This document shows, piece after piece, positions 7,728 through 15,217 of a stretch of 16,535 bases of DNA. How positions within the stretch are numbered: position 1 is the first letter of the stretch; each line of letters opens with the position of its first letter. The translations under genes were made by a program, and so were the position numbers. The stretch comes from Microbacteriaceae bacterium (GTDB lineage: Bacteria > Actinomycetota > Actinomycetes > Actinomycetales > Microbacteriaceae), in contig JAODLU010000357.1 of the NCBI GenBank assembly GCA_025464125.1, positions 1-16,535 on the forward strand. Reading direction: 5' to 3'. Under the pieces are notes generated by a model, which was not told the origin of the DNA, did no database searches, and worked only from the letters and a program-made list of their open reading frames with translations.

Positions 7728-9013
7728 GCGCGCAGGTCGCGGAGGTCGTCGTCGCGGAAATCGCGTGCGACGGCCTCCGACAGGCGTGCACCATTCGGCA
7801 CGCTGATGCCGAAAAGTGCGTCAAGCGCTGCGGTGAACTCCGCGGCATTGCCTGAGCGGGCCAGTTCGCGAGCGCGCACCGAAGGCGTGTGCAGCAGTAC
7901 ACCCGCAAGATGCCTGAGCGCTGACTCGGCCTGACCGTCGTCGCCACGGGCGCGTGCACGTTCGATCTCTGATTCGAGGATCTGGAAGACGTGCCGCCGA
8001 AGCGCGACAACCGCCGGAGCCATGGCCTGTTCCGCAGCGACCGCAGCGTATTCCGACACGGCCTCGTCGACCATGGCTCGGGCCTCGGTTGCGGCGTTGA
8101 GCTCTTCGAGGGGTGCGTGCAGGCTGATGGTCTCGAGGTCGAGCAGCTCAACGCCCTCAATGCCCGCAACCGCTGGGTCGACGTTGCGTGGCAATCCGAG
8201 GTCGATCACTATGCGACGACGACCGGGCCGCATGATGCCTGGCACGATCACCGGAGTCTCGGCAGAGGTGCAGGTGATGACGACGTCTGCGCTGGCGAGA
8301 GCCTGCTCCAGCGACTCCTCGAGTTTGACCGAGTGGCTGAGCGCGAACGGTCCGCCGCGTTTGCTCGCGGAGTAGACCGCGACGTTGGTCGCCCCGCGGT
8401 CCCTGAGCGCTGCGAGGGTGGTTGCCGCGTACTGGCCGGTGCCCACAAGTAGCACCCGGGCATCAGCCCAGTCTGCGACGCGGCTGGATGCGAGCTCGAG
8501 TCCGAGACGCACCAGGGAGCGACCGGCCCCGCCAACCGCGGTGCGGCTCTTGATGCCGCGAGAGGTGCGGGAGGCTTGCTGGAACAGGCGCTCGAGGGAA
8601 GAGGATGTGGTGCCGGCGGCCCGTGCGTTCTCAAGTGCGCGCCGAACCTGGCCGGAGATCTCGTCTTCGCCAAGGATCACTGACTCGAGACCAGACGAGA
8701 CCGCGAACAGGTGCTCAGCCACATCGTGGCCGGTGACGACAGTGACCGAGCCGCGAAGTACTGCAGGGCTTACCCCGCTCGCGGCGCTGACGACCTCGAC
8801 CACGCGCTGCACGGCGACCGCACTGGCTGCGGTGAGCGGCTCGTCGATGTCGAGGTATGCCTCGAAGCGATTGCAGGTGGCGAGCACGACGGCCCCTGAG
8901 ACGAAGTCACCAGACGCGACCAGAGTGGCCGCGGCGCCGGGTGCGCCAATCGAGAGCTTCTCGAGAAGGTCGAAGCTCGCATTATGGTGACTGGCGGTGA
9001 GGCAGAGAAGCAC
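7724..9013 (-). CDS. hemA: Glutamyl-tRNA reductase
   Basis: Cytoplasmic NADPH-dependent enzyme that reduces glutamyl-tRNA(Glu) to glutamate-1-semialdehyde, the first committed and usually rate-controlling step of C5-pathway haem synthesis. It has 429 residues, normal for the family, with a GTG start. The catalytic Cys is C47 in ATCNRFEAY. The substrate-binding block [15 protein letters not shown] and a nucleotide-binding segment [17 protein letters not shown] follow in the usual order, then the helical dimerisation domain. Its N-terminus ([13 protein letters not shown]) is less like the Enterobacterial form. It is transcribed away from hemE across a 66-base gap and has a TAGGCT -10-like box only 6 bases before the GTG, with no ribosome site, suggesting a leaderless mRNA. 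The stop overlaps the stop of the converging surface-protein gene by 4 bases. Confidence 0.96.
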   Translation of the reverse strand: MLLCLTASHHNASFDLLEKLSIGAPGAAATLVASGDFVSGAVVLATCNRFEAYLDIDEPLTAASAVAVQRVVEVVSAASGVSPAVLRGSVTVVTGHDVAEHLFAVSSGLESVILGEDEISGQVRRALENARAAGTTSSSLERLFQQASRTSRGIKSRTAVGGAGRSLVRLGLELASSRVADWADARVLLVGTGQYAATTLAALRDRGATNVAVYSASKRGGPFALSHSVKLEESLEQALASADVVITCTSAETPVIVPGIMRPGRRRIVIDLGLPRNVDPAVAGIEGVELLDLETISLHAPLEELNAATEARAMVDEAVSEYAAVAAEQAMAPAVVALRRHVFQILESEIERARARGDDGQAESALRHLAGVLLHTPSVRARELARSGNAAEFTAALDALFGISVPNGARLSEAVARDFRDDDLRDLRA

Positions 9014-9019
9014 CTCGCA

Positions 9020-9025
9020 AGCCTA
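9020..9025 (-). promoter_or_regulatory. Putative -10 box of hemA, leaderless arrangement
   Basis: On the minus strand TAGGCT fits TAnnnT and ends 6 bases before the GTG start of hemA. No purine-rich ribosome site occurs between or before. This spacing is what is expected when the transcript begins at the start codon. No convincing -35 box was found. Confidence 0.45.
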
Positions 9026-9068
9026 CGTCCGTTTGCCGATGCGAACATGTGTCCGCGTCCGCTCGCTC

Positions 9069-9074
9069 ATACTT
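9069..9074 (+). promoter_or_regulatory. Putative -10 box of the hemE operon, leaderless arrangement
   Basis: CATACT lies 5 bases before the GTG start of hemE, with no ribosome site upstream. This would place transcription start at or near the GTG. The -35 region is not clear. An imperfect palindrome, GAACA-TG-TGTCC (9043-9054), lies midway between hemA and hemE and could be a shared operator; that is weak inference. Confidence 0.4.
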
Positions 9075-9079
9075 GAATT

Positions 9080-10150
9080 GTGAACCTGCCAGTCGATCAT
9101 CCCCTCTCCGACGGTCGCACCGGCGACTCGATTCTTATCCGCTCATATCGCGGTGAGCGCACTGAGAAGACTCCGGTCTGGTTCATGCGCCAGGCCGGTC
9201 GGTCGCTGCCCGAATATCGCGACCTGCGGGTGGGTACCAAAATGCTTGACGCGTGTCTTGACCCCGAACTCTCGAGCGAGATCACCCTGCAGCCGGTGCG
9301 GCGCCACGGTGTCGATGCCGGCATCTTCTTCAGCGACATAGTCGTGCCCATCAAGCTCGCCGGAGTCGACGTCGACATCGTTCCGGGGCGCGGCCCCGTG
9401 CTCGGTTCTCCGATACGCACTGCTGCGGATGTCGCGGCTCTCCGCCCCCTGCTGCCAGAGGCTTTGGCCCCGGTCGCCGCCGGCGTGGCTCGCACTGTTG
9501 CGCAGCTGGGGTCGACGCCGCTGATCGGTTTTGCCGGCGCACCTTTCACCCTCGCCGCGTACCTCGTGGAGGGCGGACCGTCGAAGGATCACCTCCGCGC
9601 GCGCACGCTCATGCACGCTGACCCGCAGACCTGGTCGGCGCTCCTCGGCTGGGCGGCTGATGTGACTGGCGCGTTCCTTCGCGCGCAGGTGCTTGCCGGC
9701 GCGAGTGCAGTGCAGCTCTTCGACTCCTGGGTCGGTTCCCTCTCGGTCGCGGACTACGAGACGCATGTTGCGCCGTTCTCGGCACTGGCGATAGCGCATG
9801 TCAAAGATCTCGGAGTGCCGATCGTGCACTTCGGGGTGGGCACTGCCGAGCTGCTGCCATCCATGAAGGCCATCGGGGTCGACGTGATGGGGGTCGACGA
9901 CCGCATCCCGCTCGATGACGCGTCGAGGCGCATCGGCACAGGCACCCCGGTGCAGGGCAACATCAACCCGGCGCTGCTAGCAGCGCCATGGCCAGTGTTG
10001 GAGGCGCATGTGCTCGACGTGCTGCGCCGTGGCGAGGTCGCGGCCTCCCACGTGCTGAATCTCGGCCACGGCGTTCCGCCGGAGACAGACCCGGGTGTGC
10101 TCACCCGAATCGTCGAACTGACGCACGCCCACGCGCACGCCACTGCCTGA
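9080..10150 (+). CDS. hemE: Uroporphyrinogen III decarboxylase
   Basis: Cofactor-free cytoplasmic enzyme that removes the four acetate carboxyls of uroporphyrinogen III to give coproporphyrinogen III. It has 356 residues, the usual length. The signature PVWFMRQAGRSLPEYR is at 32-47, with the two substrate-binding arginines R37 and R41. FFSDIVVP supplies the catalytic Asp86. AAYLVEGG and LNLGHGVPPETDP follow as in the family. The GTG at 9080 is the only sensible start; it gives 31 residues before the signature. First gene of the rightward haem cluster and divergent from hemA; hemY begins 2 bases after its stop, so the two are probably translationally coupled. Confidence 0.97.
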   Translation: MNLPVDHPLSDGRTGDSILIRSYRGERTEKTPVWFMRQAGRSLPEYRDLRVGTKMLDACLDPELSSEITLQPVRRHGVDAGIFFSDIVVPIKLAGVDVDIVPGRGPVLGSPIRTAADVAALRPLLPEALAPVAAGVARTVAQLGSTPLIGFAGAPFTLAAYLVEGGPSKDHLRARTLMHADPQTWSALLGWAADVTGAFLRAQVLAGASAVQLFDSWVGSLSVADYETHVAPFSALAIAHVKDLGVPIVHFGVGTAELLPSMKAIGVDVMGVDDRIPLDDASRRIGTGTPVQGNINPALLAAPWPVLEAHVLDVLRRGEVAASHVLNLGHGVPPETDPGVLTRIVELTHAHAHATA

Positions 10151-10152
10151 GC

Positions 10153-11436
10153 ATGCACGACTCGGGCAAGCACACGGCGGTAGTCGTTGGCGGCGGCGTC
10201 GGCGGGCTTGTGCTGGCACGCCAGCTGGCGCTGGGGGGTATGCGTGTAACGCTCGTTGAGGCATCCGATCGCCTGGGCGGCAAGGTTGCCCGCCACACTG
10301 TCGCAGGCATCGATCTCGACGCGGGGGCCGAGAGCTTCGCGACACGCAACGGGACCGTCGCGGCACTGGCTGCAGAACTCGGGCTTGCGTCCAAAGTCGT
10401 GAAGCCGAATCCGGATGGCGCGTGGCTGCAGCCCATGGTCGGGCCGGCAATTCCGCTGCCGAAGACGGGGCTGCTCGGCATCCCGGCAACGCCGCTCGCC
10501 GCCGATGTGGTCGCCGCCATCGGATTCCCGGCAGCACTCCGCGCCCAGTTCGACCTGCTGATGCTCGGGTTTTCCGGCTCAAAGGAGCGGAACCTCGGCC
10601 GACTCGTTCGACGAAGGATGGGCTCAGCGGTCGTCGACAAGCTGGTCGCGCCGATCGTCACCGGCATCCACTCCCGCGGGCCTGATGAACTCGATGTCGA
10701 CACCGTCGCGCCGGGCCTTCGCACGGCCATGCTGTCTACCGGCTCACTCGCGCACGCTGTCGCGAAACTGCGTGCTGCAGCGCCAGCAGGCTCGGCGGTC
10801 TCCGGCATTGAGGGCGGCGTCTATGGCCTGGTCGAGCGACTGGCGCGTGACCTCGCCGGTCTCGAGGTGACGGTGCGGCTCGGAGCGACGGTGACGGCGG
10901 CGGATGCCGGTGGCGTGAGTCTTGCCGACGGCGAGCGCATCGCGGCCGACCACGTGGTGCTAGCCACTCCACTGGTGCCGGTTTCCGCGCCATCCATCAC
11001 CCTCGCGACACTCGTGGTCGAGGCTGCAGGCCTCGATGCCGCACCCCGCGGAACCGGGCTGCTCGTCGCAGCTGGTGCCCAGGGCATCCTCGCGAAGGCA
11101 CTGACCCATGCGACCGCGAAGTGGCGGTGGCTGGCAGACGCTGCGCCAACAGGCGTGCATGTGCTGCGGCTGTCGTACTCGTGGTCGGAAGCGGACGGCG
11201 AGGCCGAGTTGCGCGCGCAGGCCATGACTGACGCATCGAGCCTGCTCGGGGTGCAGTTACAGGAGGTCGGCGTGCGCGGGTTCAGCCGGGTCGACTGGCG
11301 CGGCGTGCCCGCTGCCGAAGCGCTGCCGACGGGCGTAACGGGGGTCGGGGAGGCCTATTCCGGCACCGGCCTGGCCGCCGTTATTTCGGGCGCACAACAA
11401 GAAGCTGGACGTTTGCTGAAAGAGGTAGCGACATAG
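10153..11436 (+). CDS. hemY: Coproporphyrinogen III oxidase (HemY/CgoX type, FAD-dependent)
   Basis: FAD flavoprotein that oxidises coproporphyrinogen III to coproporphyrin III in the Gram-positive coproporphyrin-dependent route. This role, rather than protoporphyrinogen oxidase, follows from the hemQ and hemH neighbours. The ATG at 10153 was chosen because it lies just after the hemE stop and is followed directly by the dinucleotide-binding fold: VVVGGGVGGLVLARQL with GGGVGG at 13-18, then the acidic LVEASDRLGGK. This gives 427 residues, slightly short of the usual 450-480. The C-terminal FAD motif GVGEAYSGTGLAAVISG is present. Upstream in-frame codons overlap hemE and do not look like the family. 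No clear ribosome site precedes the ATG, in keeping with coupling to hemE. Older annotations call such genes hemG. Confidence 0.93.
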   Translation: MHDSGKHTAVVVGGGVGGLVLARQLALGGMRVTLVEASDRLGGKVARHTVAGIDLDAGAESFATRNGTVAALAAELGLASKVVKPNPDGAWLQPMVGPAIPLPKTGLLGIPATPLAADVVAAIGFPAALRAQFDLLMLGFSGSKERNLGRLVRRRMGSAVVDKLVAPIVTGIHSRGPDELDVDTVAPGLRTAMLSTGSLAHAVAKLRAAAPAGSAVSGIEGGVYGLVERLARDLAGLEVTVRLGATVTAADAGGVSLADGERIAADHVVLATPLVPVSAPSITLATLVVEAAGLDAAPRGTGLLVAAGAQGILAKALTHATAKWRWLADAAPTGVHVLRLSYSWSEADGEAELRAQAMTDASSLLGVQLQEVGVRGFSRVDWRGVPAAEALPTGVTGVGEAYSGTGLAAVISGAQQEAGRLLKEVAT

Positions 11437-11486
11437 GGGCTGAGGGCTACTCTGGGAGTCGATCACAGCCGAAGAGGAGATACATC

Positions 11487-11783
11487 ATGCGCGGAAAACT
11501 GCTTCTACTCGTCGGGGTAGGCGTCGGATACGTACTTGGCACGCGTGCCGGGCGCGAACGCTACGACGCGATGAAAAAGAACGTGACAAAGATCTGGCAC
11601 GACCCTCGCGTGCAGACGCAGGTGAAGAATGCCGAGCAGTTCGCGAAGGACAAGGCGCCTGACGTCGTTGACTTCGTGTCAGACAACGCGAAGAAGGTCG
11701 TCTCCCAGGTCCGCGGCAAGACCACTGCGAAGACGGCGCCTGCGAAGCCAGTAGCGTCGAAGACCCCCTCGACCACGGAGTAG
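11487..11783 (+). CDS. Small YtxH-like membrane-anchored protein
   Basis: 98 residues. A hydrophobic segment (about 3-17, GKLLLLVGVGVGYVLG) is followed by TRAGRERYD, the pattern of actinobacterial YtxH-domain proteins. A charged, probably helical stretch (about 28-75) and a Lys/Thr/Ala/Pro-rich tail follow. A strong ribosome site, AGGAG (11475-11479), lies 7 bases before the ATG. A weak -10-like TACTCT at 11448-11453 raises the possibility of its own promoter in the 50-base gap after hemY. The function is unknown; relatives are often general-stress proteins. First of three small envelope genes inserted between hemY and hemQ. Confidence 0.8.
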   Translation: MRGKLLLLVGVGVGYVLGTRAGRERYDAMKKNVTKIWHDPRVQTQVKNAEQFAKDKAPDVVDFVSDNAKKVVSQVRGKTTAKTAPAKPVASKTPSTTE

Positions 11784-11789
11784 TCGGCC

Positions 11790-12197
11790 ATGAGCGACGT
11801 CTCGCAGAAAAAGCGGTCGCTGTTCGCGCTGCTTGGTGATCTTCCCCACCTGCTCGTAGATCTCATCAGGGGTGAGATCGACAACCTCAAGCAGGAGATG
11901 GTCGGAAAGCTGAAGAAGGCGGGCATCGGCATAGGCCTGTTCGTCGGCGCTGGCATCTTCGCCTTCTTCGCGCTCAGCGCGCTGGTTGCCGCAGCGATAC
12001 TCGGCATTGCAGAAGCGCTGCCGGCGTGGGCGTCCGCACTCATCGTCGCTGGCGCCCTGCTGGTGATCACCGCCATCCTCGCGCTCGTCGGGTTGTCGCA
12101 ACTCAAGCGAGGCGTGCCGCCTGCTCCAACTGAAACCATCAAGAGCGTCCGGCAGGACGTGAACGCCATCAAGGGCATCGGAAAGCGAGCGTCATGA
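11790..12197 (+). CDS. Phage_holin_3_6 / DUF1469-like inner-membrane protein
   Basis: 135 residues. An amphipathic N-terminal part (LFALLGDLPHLLVDLIRGEIDNLKQEM) precedes two membrane segments at about 45-75 and 79-102 and a short basic tail ending GKRAS. This matches the holin-superfamily proteins widespread in actinobacterial chromosomes; despite the name nothing here suggests phage or lysis. GGAG (11777-11780) lies 9 bases before the ATG. It starts 6 bases after the YtxH-like gene, and its last four bases (ATGA) contain the start of the next gene. The three genes are thus one unit, probably helping membrane or envelope homeostasis. That role is inference. Confidence 0.82.
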   Translation: MSDVSQKKRSLFALLGDLPHLLVDLIRGEIDNLKQEMVGKLKKAGIGIGLFVGAGIFAFFALSALVAAAILGIAEALPAWASALIVAGALLVITAILALVGLSQLKRGVPPAPTETIKSVRQDVNAIKGIGKRAS

Positions 12198-12430
12198 GCA
12201 CCACAGAGCCAACCAAGCCAGACAATGTTGCGGCCACCCGTTCGGAACTCGAGAGCACACTCGACGCGATCGGCGACAAGCTGAACGTGCAGAAGCAGGC
12301 CAGCGCGCTCGTGGACAAGGCCAAGTCGTCCTACGACGCGAATCCCATCCCATGGATTGTTGGAGCGACTGCCGCTGTGGTGGTGATCGGGGGGCTCGTC
12401 GCCTGGGCACTGCTGACCAGCGACGACTAG
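12194..12430 (+). CDS. DUF3618-like single-pass membrane protein
   Basis: 78 residues. The N-terminal half is charged and carries the DUF3618-type pattern R-SELESTLDAIGDKL (about 16-30); a single membrane segment (about 53-74) lies near the C-terminus, ending in TSDD. There is no signal peptide, so the N-terminus is probably cytoplasmic. It overlaps the holin-like gene by ATGA (12194-12197). In actinobacteria this domain commonly occurs next to holin-like genes, which supports the call. Molecular function is unknown. Confidence 0.8.
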   Translation: MSTTEPTKPDNVAATRSELESTLDAIGDKLNVQKQASALVDKAKSSYDANPIPWIVGATAAVVVIGGLVAWALLTSDD

Positions 12431-12444
12431 GGCCTCCTTTTTGT

Positions 12445-12464
12445 TCTCGCCGCGGGGCGCGAGA
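12445..12464 (+). promoter_or_regulatory. Hairpin overlapping the ribosome site region of hemQ
   Basis: TCTCGC (12445-12450) and GCGAGA (12459-12464) form a perfect 6-pair stem with an 8-base GC-rich loop. The right arm covers the first bases of GAGAGG (12461-12466), the likely ribosome site 9 bases before the hemQ ATG at 12476. It could lower hemQ translation when folded. No T-run follows, so it is not a terminator. Confidence 0.35.
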
Positions 12465-12475
12465 GGATAGACGGC

Positions 12476-13144
12476 ATGACCACTGTGCCGGATCCAAGCG
12501 GCTACACACTGTGGGCGGTTCTTCGCCGCCTGCCAGGCTCCTCTTCCACCCCTGAGATCGACTCCCTCGCAGAGGCGGTGGCGCTGGTGGAATCCCGGGG
12601 GGTCGTGATTCGCGGCTTTTACGATGTCTCCTCGATCAGGGCAGATGCCGACATCATGATCTGGATGCACGGCGCCCCGCCCGAAACCCTCCAGTGGGCT
12701 CTCCGGGAGTTGCGTCGCACTGCGACCTTCCGTGAGTTGCTGCCAACCTGGAACGCGATGGGCGTGCACCGGGAGGCCGAGTTCAGCGCCAGCCACATGC
12801 CGTCGTTCATGAAGGGCAAAGACCCTGAAGCGTGGGTCACGGTTTACCCGTTCGTGCGCTCGTACGAGTGGTACCTGCTTCCCGACGACGAGCGTCGCGC
12901 GATGCTCGGTGAGCACGGCCGCAAGGGCAGTGAATACACGCAGGTGCTCGCGAACACCGTCGCCTCTTTCGCCCTCGGCGACTACGAGTGGATTCTCGCC
13001 CTCGAGGCGCCAGAGTTGATCGACCTCGTCGACCTCATGCGTCACCTGCGCCAGACGGATGCCAGGCGCCACGTTCGCGAAGAGGTTCCCTTCTACACCG
13101 GGCGTCGCATCGAGCTGGCCGAGATCGCCGAGGTACTCTCGTGA
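12476..13144 (+). CDS. hemQ: Coproheme decarboxylase, actinobacterial HemQ/ChdC
   Basis: Final enzyme of the coproporphyrin-dependent pathway: it oxidatively decarboxylates two propionates of coproheme to vinyls, giving haem b, using a peroxide oxidant. It belongs to the chlorite-dismutase fold but is not a chlorite dismutase. It has 222 residues, normal for the actinobacterial clade. The catalytic tyrosine is Y124 in VYPFVRSYEWYLL. The proximal haem ligand is H147 in EHGRKG, 23 residues later. The distal histidine special to actinobacterial forms is H107 in SASHMPSF, 17 residues before the Tyr. These spacings agree with those I recall for Corynebacterium diphtheriae ChdC (H118, Y135, H158). 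The ATG is preceded by GAGAGG. It follows the three membrane genes by 45 bases and precedes hemH by 22. Confidence 0.97.
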   Translation: MTTVPDPSGYTLWAVLRRLPGSSSTPEIDSLAEAVALVESRGVVIRGFYDVSSIRADADIMIWMHGAPPETLQWALRELRRTATFRELLPTWNAMGVHREAEFSASHMPSFMKGKDPEAWVTVYPFVRSYEWYLLPDDERRAMLGEHGRKGSEYTQVLANTVASFALGDYEWILALEAPELIDLVDLMRHLRQTDARRHVREEVPFYTGRRIELAEIAEVLS

Positions 13145-13166
13145 GCGCTGCACTGCGAGCGAGCCT

Positions 13167-14285
13167 GTGACCGAACTCGACGAGCGGCAGGGCGTCGACT
13201 ACGACGGCATCCTGCTCGCCAGTTTTGGCGGTCCCGAGGGCCAGGACGACGTCATCCCGTTCCTGCGCAATGTGACCCGCGGCCGCGGCATTCCCGAGGA
13301 GCGCCTCGAGGAGGTCGCACACCACTACAGGGCCTTCGGTGGTGTGAGCCCGATCAATGATCAGAACCGTGAACTGAAGGCCGCGCTCGAGGCGGAGCTG
13401 CTGCGGCGCGGCATCGACCTGCCCGTCTACTGGGGCAATCGCAACTGGGCCCCGTACCTCAAAGACACCCTCGCTGAGGTGGGGGCGGTCGGCCACACCA
13501 ACCTGATCGCGGTGACGACGAGTGCGTACAGCTCATATTCGAGCTGCAGGCAGTACCGCGAAGACCTTGCGCTGGCACTCACCGAGTCTGGCCTCGATGG
13601 CGTCGTGCACATCGACAAGGTGCGCCAGTACTTCGATCACCCAGGCTTCGTCGAGCCGTTCATCATCGGCGTGCGGGATGCCCTGCAACAGCTGGATGGG
13701 CAGGCGATTGCAGCGGCCGACGTGCACGTGCTCTTCTCCACCCACTCCATCCCCACCTCCGACGCCAATCGCAGCGGTCCGGCTGAGCGCGGATTCGGCG
13801 AAGGCGGCGCGTATGCGGCCCAGCACCTCGCGGTGGCCGAGGTGGTGATGGCGGCGCAGCAGCAGTCCGTCGACGGCTGGTCGCTGGTCTACCAGTCGCG
13901 CAGCGGCCCACCGAGCATGCCGTGGCTCGAGCCCGATGTGAACGAGTCGATTGCCGAGCTTGCTGCCAGGGGCATCCGTGCTGTCGTCATCGTGCCGCTC
14001 GGTTTCGTGAGCGACCACATGGAAGTGAAGTGGGACCTCGATACCGAAGCGATGGATACCGCGAAGGAACACGACGTGGTGGCCATTCGGGTGCCAACGC
14101 CCGGGGTGCACGCCGCGTTCGTTTCGGGCCTCGTCGACCTGGTGCTCGAGCGCCGTGACGGCGCTCCTGCCGACGAGCGACCGGCGCTGACACCGCTCGG
14201 GCCCTGGTACGACGTGTGCAGGCCCGGCTGCTGCGAGAACGTGCGGCTCGGATTCAAACCTGCTGTCGCAGGGATCGCGCCGTGA
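13167..14285 (+). CDS. hemH: Coproporphyrin III ferrochelatase, probable [2Fe-2S] form
   Basis: Inserts Fe2+ into coproporphyrin III to make coproheme (CpfC role, inferred from hemQ and hemY). It has 372 residues from GTG 13167, chosen because the conserved LLASFGGPEG block starts 14 residues later and upstream codons lie inside hemQ; no strong ribosome site is seen. The catalytic His is H193 in FSTHSIPTSD and the conserved Glu is E286 in SDHMEVKWDLD. Four cysteines fit a [2Fe-2S] site as known from mycobacterial ferrochelatases: C127 (SSYSSCRQY) and C351, C355, C356 (VCRPGCC) near the C-terminus. The cluster makes stability sensitive to iron and redox state. Its last four bases, GTGA, contain the hemC start. 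Confidence 0.96.
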   Translation: MTELDERQGVDYDGILLASFGGPEGQDDVIPFLRNVTRGRGIPEERLEEVAHHYRAFGGVSPINDQNRELKAALEAELLRRGIDLPVYWGNRNWAPYLKDTLAEVGAVGHTNLIAVTTSAYSSYSSCRQYREDLALALTESGLDGVVHIDKVRQYFDHPGFVEPFIIGVRDALQQLDGQAIAAADVHVLFSTHSIPTSDANRSGPAERGFGEGGAYAAQHLAVAEVVMAAQQQSVDGWSLVYQSRSGPPSMPWLEPDVNESIAELAARGIRAVVIVPLGFVSDHMEVKWDLDTEAMDTAKEHDVVAIRVPTPGVHAAFVSGLVDLVLERRDGAPADERPALTPLGPWYDVCRPGCCENVRLGFKPAVAGIAP

Positions 14286-15217
14286 TCCGCATCGGCACGC
14301 GGGGCAGTGCCCTCGCCCTTGCGCAGTCCGGCCAGGTGGCTGCCGCCATCACCAAGGCGACCGGCGAACCCACCGAGCTCGTGCCGGTGCTCACCGAAGG
14401 CGACCACTCCCGCGCCTCCCTCGCAAGCCTCGGCGGAACCGGTGTGTTCGCGAGCGCGCTGCGAGAAGCCCTGGTCGCAGGCTCAGTCGACCTGGTGGTG
14501 CACTCCCTGAAGGACCTGCCGACCGACGGCTATGAGGGCCTGCGCATCGGAGCCGTGACCAGGCGAGCGGATGCCCGGGATGCCCTCTGCGCGCGCGACC
14601 GCCTCACGCTCGAGACACTCCAGCCCGGGGCCAGGGTGGGAACAGGCTCGCCCCGCCGCGTAGCGCAACTGCTCATGGCACGACCCGATCTCGAGGTCGT
14701 CGACATTCGCGGCAACGTCGACACCCGGCTCGGCACCGTGGTTTCCGGTGAGCTGGACGCCGTGGTGCTGGCAGCGGCTGGACTCACGAGGCTGGGTCGG
14801 CTCGACGCGATCTCTGAGTACCTGGAGCTGGGCCGCTGGCCGTCCGCACCAGGACAGGGCGCGCTCGCCATCGAAGTGCGGGACAACGCGCCCCAGCTCG
14901 GTGAGGCACTCCGATCGCTGAACCACCAGTCATCCCGACTCGCAGTACTGGCCGAGCGCGCGGTGCTCGCCGAGCTCGAGGCGGGGTGCGCGGCTCCCAT
15001 CGGGGCCACCGCGGTCGTGGACGACGAGATGCTGTTCCTCTCGGCAAGTGTCTACGCGCCCGACGGCACGAGTTCGCTCACCAGCTCGCACGCGCTGGTG
15101 GTCGAGGGCACTGCGGTCGAGCGTGCATCCCTGCCAGCCGAACTCGGAATCCGCGTTGCGAGGGAGCTTCTCACCCTCGGCGCAGCCGAGCTCGCGCCTC
15201 TGGGGAAGGCCTCGTGA
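14282..15217 (+). CDS. hemC: Porphobilinogen deaminase (hydroxymethylbilane synthase)
   Basis: Joins four porphobilinogens head to tail into hydroxymethylbilane in the cytoplasm. It has 311 residues from GTG 14282; the sequence opens at once with the family start IRIGTRGSALALAQ, which fixes the start. VHSLKDLPT holds the catalytic Asp (D78), GTGSPRR and DIRGNVDTRL form the substrate/cofactor-binding region, and the dipyrromethane cofactor is attached to C236 in EAGCAAPIGA. The start overlaps the hemH stop by GTGA and the stop overlaps the hemD start by GTGA, so translation of the three genes is probably coupled. Confidence 0.97.
   Translation: MIRIGTRGSALALAQSGQVAAAITKATGEPTELVPVLTEGDHSRASLASLGGTGVFASALREALVAGSVDLVVHSLKDLPTDGYEGLRIGAVTRRADARDALCARDRLTLETLQPGARVGTGSPRRVAQLLMARPDLEVVDIRGNVDTRLGTVVSGELDAVVLAAAGLTRLGRLDAISEYLELGRWPSAPGQGALAIEVRDNAPQLGEALRSLNHQSSRLAVLAERAVLAELEAGCAAPIGATAVVDDEMLFLSASVYAPDGTSSLTSSHALVVEGTAVERASLPAELGIRVARELLTLGAAELAPLGKAS

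Noticed and set aside
11790..12197. Holin-like gene as a sign of a prophage
   Set aside because: No integrase, structural or lysis genes nearby; the Phage_holin_3_6-type family is chromosomal and common in actinobacteria.
12438..12442. Run of five Ts after the DUF3618-like gene as a possible terminator
   Set aside because: No stable stem lies directly upstream, so an intrinsic terminator is not supported.
12476..13144. Chlorite dismutase
   Set aside because: The catalytic Tyr and distal His of actinobacterial HemQ are present and the gene lies in a haem operon; this is coproheme decarboxylase.
11561..13153. A long open frame (530 codons) on the minus strand opposite the membrane trio and hemQ
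   Set aside because: It runs antisense to four well-supported genes, crosses their boundaries, and its product has no recognisable domain; such frames are common in high-GC DNA.
13141..13170. GTG at 13141 as the start of hemH, overlapping the hemQ stop
   Set aside because: That frame stops at TGA 13168-13170 after nine codons and is not the hemH frame.
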